Part shown: positions 6,208 to 8,617 of the stretch, in pieces | Layout: every line of letters starts with the position of its first letter | Numbering within the stretch: position 1 is the stretch's first letter | NCBI GenBank assembly: GCA_003551485.1 | Contig: PUMS01000148.1 | Coordinates: forward strand, 1-8,617 | Reading direction: 5' to 3' | Length of the DNA: 8,617 nt | From: Phycisphaeraceae bacterium | GTDB lineage: Bacteria > Planctomycetota > Phycisphaerae > Phycisphaerales > Phycisphaeraceae | Notes under the pieces: generated by a model | What the model was told of the DNA's origin: nothing | What the model saw: only the letters and a program-made list of their open reading frames with translations | Database searches by the model: none | Made by a program: the position numbers and the translations under genes

Positions 6208-6963
6208 ATGACTCGTTCCAAGCGTCGCGCCTTTACCCTCATCGAACTGCTTGTGGTCATCTCGATCATCGTCCTGCTGATTGCCCTGTTGGTACCGGCG
6301 CTGGGTCACGTGTGGGAAGCGGCGCGCACCTCGCAGTGTCTGTCGAACCTGCGTCAGATCGGGGTGGGCATGTCGAATTACAGCCTCCAGAACCGCTACA
6401 TCATGCCCGCGGCCGACATCCGCACCAATGCGAGCCAGGGGCTGACGCGTTCGGGCTGGCTCAACACGCTGATATGGACCCAGTTTATTTCCGGCACCCG
6501 GTTTGACGACCCCGACGAGGCCGAAGGCGGCATCGGTGTCTGCCCGAGCGATCACGATGCGGGCCGCGTGTCGATCGCCGAACTCGGCGGCGAAACGTGG
6601 TACGTCCGAACGAACTACGGCGCCAACGGCAACAGCGCGCCGCGGGGCGGCGGCTGGCCGAGCATGGGCTGGCCTTTCTGGGTCGTTGGGGGAAACGTGC
6701 CCAAGAGCGTATGGACCAGTCACATCTACCGGTTTGATGGGTCGGCAGACCCCTCGCGGCAGATCACCTACTTCGACGGCTTCTGGGTGCACAACGCCTT
6801 CGGTAACGACCGCATCCATCGCCGCCATTTCGAGGATGGCACCAACATCCTGGCGATGGACGGCGCGGCGACGACGGAGCCGCACGGCGAGATTTCCGGC
6901 AACCTCTGGACGACTCGCCAATCGGATCAGCGGCTTGTCTGGCGCACGTTCCGGGGCTGGTAG
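6208..6963 (+). CDS. Prepilin-type N-terminal cleavage/methylation protein (DUF1559/HX9DG-like)
   Basis: The 251-residue protein begins with a short basic leader (MTRSKRRA) and then the type IV prepilin signature FTLIELLVVISII, giving predicted cleavage between A8 and F9 and the usual Glu at mature position 5 (E13). The hydrophobic helix spans about 9-32. Family marks follow: CLSNLRQ at 44-50, CPSD at 112-115 and NYGAN at 136-140. Near the C-terminus, H207 is followed by D218-G219, a spacing of ten residues rather than the standard nine. The protein should be processed by a prepilin peptidase and sit in the inner membrane or a pseudopilus; the exact role of this planctomycete family is unknown. 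AAGGAG at 6196-6201 lies six nt before ATG 6208, which settles the start against an in-frame ATG at 6136. The -1 residue is Ala instead of the more common Gly, which I believe is frequent in planctomycete members. Confidence 0.92.
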   Translation: MTRSKRRAFTLIELLVVISIIVLLIALLVPALGHVWEAARTSQCLSNLRQIGVGMSNYSLQNRYIMPAADIRTNASQGLTRSGWLNTLIWTQFISGTRFDDPDEAEGGIGVCPSDHDAGRVSIAELGGETWYVRTNYGANGNSAPRGGGWPSMGWPFWVVGGNVPKSVWTSHIYRFDGSADPSRQITYFDGFWVHNAFGNDRIHRRHFEDGTNILAMDGAATTEPHGEISGNLWTTRQSDQRLVWRTFRGW

Positions 6964-7059
6964 CAGCGCTGCCGCGGCGTCGCCCCCCTCCGCAACCCCC
7001 GGCCCCACTTGCGCTTCGGGACACACGAGCGCGCTCTGTGCTGCATTCGGCCGGTTTCC

Positions 7060-7181
7060 CATTTTGAACCGGCGGCAACGAGCGCCGCCCGGCCCCGATC
7101 ACGCGAAAGGACCACCCCGGACGCTCGTCCTGCCACGATGGCCAGGGCGCTGCGCTCCGCGCTGCCGCTGCTTTCAAAATG
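7060..7181. repeat. Imperfect inverted repeat with CATTTTGAA ends
   Basis: Three complementary blocks occur in matching order: CATTTTGAA (7060-7068) with TTCAAAATG (7173-7181); GCGGCA (7072-7077) with TGCCGC (7163-7168); and GAGCGC (7080-7085) with GCGCTC (7152-7157). The arms could fold into one long broken hairpin, or could be two opposed copies of a dispersed repeat. The AT-rich ends stand out in a GC-rich setting. Confidence 0.5.
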
Positions 7182-7329
7182 ACAGGGATGTGAATGTACG
7201 GAACCCACTGCTTTCCCGGTGGAATGAGCCGCCCGCCCACTCGCGGGATGCTCCCCGGAGACGCCATGCGCCAGCACCGCGTTGTGGGATCGGCAGGGCT
7301 GGAACGCCTGCCATGTCGTACCGGAGCCC

Positions 7330-7358
7330 TTGCAACAGCCGGTGAAGCGGCATAGCAT
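7330..7358 (+). promoter_or_regulatory. Sigma70-like promoter candidate for the second prepilin gene
   Basis: TTGCAA (7330-7335), a 17-nt spacer and TAGCAT (7353-7358) lie about 70 bp before the second prepilin start. The -35 matches five of six bases and the -10 four of six. Confidence 0.35.
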
Positions 7359-7427
7359 GGGACGTACTTCGGGCAGACATGGTTCAGCCCTGGGCCGTTC
7401 GGATCCGGGCGCCGTGGAGGATTCACA

Positions 7428-8255
7428 ATGCCCCCCTCACGCTCTCGGACGGGTTTCACCCTCATCGAACTGCTGGTGGTGATCTCGATCATCGCCCTTC
7501 TGATCGCCCTGCTGCTGCCGGCCCTGGCGACGGTGCGCGAGGTGGCCAACAACGCCACCTGCCTGTCCAACCTGAGACAGACGCAGATCGCCCTGGATCA
7601 GCGCCACACCGACAACCGCAACACGCTCGTCGGCGTGATGGATGACCGCATCGTGCCCGGCCTGGACATGCGGTGGTTCGCCAACCTGGTCTACCACGAA
7701 CTGCTGCCCGGTGTGGGCGAACCGGCGGACCCCTCACGCGCCCACGATGAACGCACCACGCTGCGCTGCCCCTCGGATGTGCCCGAGATCAACACCACCA
7801 TCGAGCCGCGCACTCGCATCGGGCGGCGGGAGATCGAGCGGCAAAAGATCTCCCGCCACGACACCGGCCGACCCGGCCTGCTGGCCGAAACCTCCTACGG
7901 CATCAACGGCACCAACAAGGAAACCAACGCGTGGGATCCGGCCTGGACCTGGGGCGTGCTCCCCTACTCGCGCCTGATCGCCGCCCACGGCTACACCAGC
8001 GGCCGCGGCGGCATTCCCATGCAGGTGCGCACCGACCACTTCCAGGTCTCGCCCTCGGAGCTGATCTCGATCTTCGACGGCGTGGCCTTTCACGTCACCG
8101 CCTTCGATGCCTACAGCATCCGCCACGGCGACAACATCAACATCGCCTTCTTCGACGGCCGCGCCGCCGGTTTCGACACCGATGACATCATGAGCATCCA
8201 CCGCGATGACGGCGAGCGCGACAAGAACCACCGCCCCACCCCGTGGTACCGCTGA
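7428..8255 (+). CDS. Prepilin-type protein with C-terminal H-X9-DG motif (DUF1559-like)
   Basis: The 275-residue protein has a basic leader (MPPSRSRTG), predicted prepilin peptidase cleavage between G9 and F10, Glu at mature position 5 (E14) and a hydrophobic helix to about residue 33. CLSNLRQ at 45-51, CPSD at 114-117, SYGIN at 156-160 and ELISIFDG at 211-218 match the planctomycete prepilin family. The C-terminal H233 to D243-G244 has exactly nine residues between, the 'H-X9-DG' processing-associated motif. GGAGG at 7416-7420, seven nt before ATG 7428, fixes the start. It resembles the gene at 6208 mainly in the first 50 residues and in short blocks, so the two are relatives rather than a recent duplication. 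It is expected to be a membrane-anchored pseudopilin-like protein of a type II secretion or type IV pilus-like apparatus; its precise function is unknown. No assembly ATPase or prepilin peptidase gene is in the window. Confidence 0.95.
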   Translation: MPPSRSRTGFTLIELLVVISIIALLIALLLPALATVREVANNATCLSNLRQTQIALDQRHTDNRNTLVGVMDDRIVPGLDMRWFANLVYHELLPGVGEPADPSRAHDERTTLRCPSDVPEINTTIEPRTRIGRREIERQKISRHDTGRPGLLAETSYGINGTNKETNAWDPAWTWGVLPYSRLIAAHGYTSGRGGIPMQVRTDHFQVSPSELISIFDGVAFHVTAFDAYSIRHGDNINIAFFDGRAAGFDTDDIMSIHRDDGERDKNHRPTPWYR

Positions 8256-8617
8256 GGGGCCACGGCCGGCGGGGGTTGAGGCGCTTCCAGCGCTGCGGTG
8301 CAGCGTGTGATGCATCCGGTGGCCGGCGGTCCACGCGCCAACCCCGCCCCAGCGCCCACCGCCCACCGCCTTGGGCGGGTCGCCTGGCAAGGCGCAGCAC
8401 GCAGGCCCGTTGGGGTGTATCGGCGGTGGCTTCCGCCTCGGCCACATGGCTGCCCGCCCTGTTGCGCCGGTGCCTGGACATGGGCCGCCTTCATCGACCG
8501 GGCCGGGCGACGGGCTGTTCGCACGGTGGGCCCGGGAGTCCTAGAATACGAACAGCCCCGGAGGAGGCCAGGCAGCCGCCGAGAGCGCGGCGGATGCTGG
8601 CTGGTCGCCGCAGCCAC
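8256..8617. other. 3' noncoding region after the second prepilin gene
   Basis: No gene is supported in these 362 bases. Several short GC hairpins follow the stop codon: CGCTGC (8291-8296) with GCAGCG (8300-8305), CCGCC (8366-8370) with GGCGG (8374-8378), and CGCCT (8381-8385) with AGGCG (8390-8394). None has a T-run. The far right holds a promoter-like site, GGAGGAGG at 8560-8567, and an ATG at 8594 whose frame runs off the edge. That ATG is 26 nt from the purine run, so it is not called as a gene. Confidence 0.55.
8518..8547 (+). promoter_or_regulatory. Promoter-like site at the right edge
   Basis: TTCGCA (8518-8523), an 18-nt spacer and TAGAAT (8542-8547, five of six -10 bases) are followed by a purine-rich GGAGGAGG. 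This looks like the start of a rightward transcription unit whose coding part lies outside the window. Confidence 0.4.

Larger units (their letters stand above)
6964..7427. other. Intergenic region between the two prepilin genes
   Basis: This 464-bp gap contains an imperfect inverted repeat (7060-7181), a small stem GCCGGTT/AACCGGC (7050-7056 with 7067-7073) and a promoter candidate (7330-7358). Short frames here lack motifs and ribosome binding sites, so no gene is called. The gap suggests the two prepilin genes are transcribed separately. Confidence 0.6.

Noticed and set aside
1..8617. CRISPR arrays, tRNA or rRNA genes, intact insertion sequences
   Set aside because: No regularly spaced direct repeats, no cloverleaf-like or rRNA-like sequence and no transposase motif were seen on reading both strands.

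Overview
The window is about 8.6 kb of GC-rich bacterial DNA with five confident genes and one large uncharacterised gene cut by the left edge. It most resembles a planctomycete, perhaps of the Phycisphaerae type. The main reason is two separate prepilin-type genes (6208-6963 and 7428-8255) of the 'H-X9-DG' class, which are greatly expanded in Planctomycetota. The high GC, the sparse gene layout and the interspersed palindromic repeats fit this. The assignment is inference; there is no rRNA or other marker gene here.

Layout from left to right. (1) 1-1794, plus strand: an uncharacterised protein with a probable helical (alpha/alpha toroid-like) N-terminal half and a beta-rich C-terminal half, reminiscent of polysaccharide lyases. 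(2) 1795-2202: a GC-rich gap with a weak promoter candidate and a strong hairpin just ahead of the next ribosome binding site. (3) 2203-2646: a YbhB/YbcL-type PEBP protein. It is followed after 78 bp by (4) 2725-4338, a complete BCCT-family transporter with the GMGIG motif and the aromatic betaine-box residues. (5) 4339-4728: a convergent intergenic region made largely of repeats: a 14-bp perfect hairpin, a purine-rich repeat-like block and a 249-bp inverted-repeat element. (6) 4729-5904, minus strand: ribD, the bifunctional riboflavin deaminase/reductase. (7) 5905-6207: a divergent intergenic region with an AT-rich promoter zone. (8) 6208-6963 and (9) 7428-8255, plus strand: two prepilin-type proteins separated by 464 bp that contain another inverted repeat. 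(10) 8256-8617: noncoding sequence with a promoter-like site near the right edge, probably leading into a gene outside the window.

The genes do not form one obvious pathway. They look like housekeeping and accessory genes with their own signals: riboflavin synthesis, compatible-solute uptake, a PEBP protein of unclear role and surface or secretion pseudopilins. I found no convincing new multi-gene system. The most unusual structure is the repeat-filled convergent region 4335-4732. There the stop codons of both flanking genes (BCCT transporter and ribD) lie inside the same nonamer, GTAGGGTGG, which on the ribD side is the tip of the inverted-repeat element.
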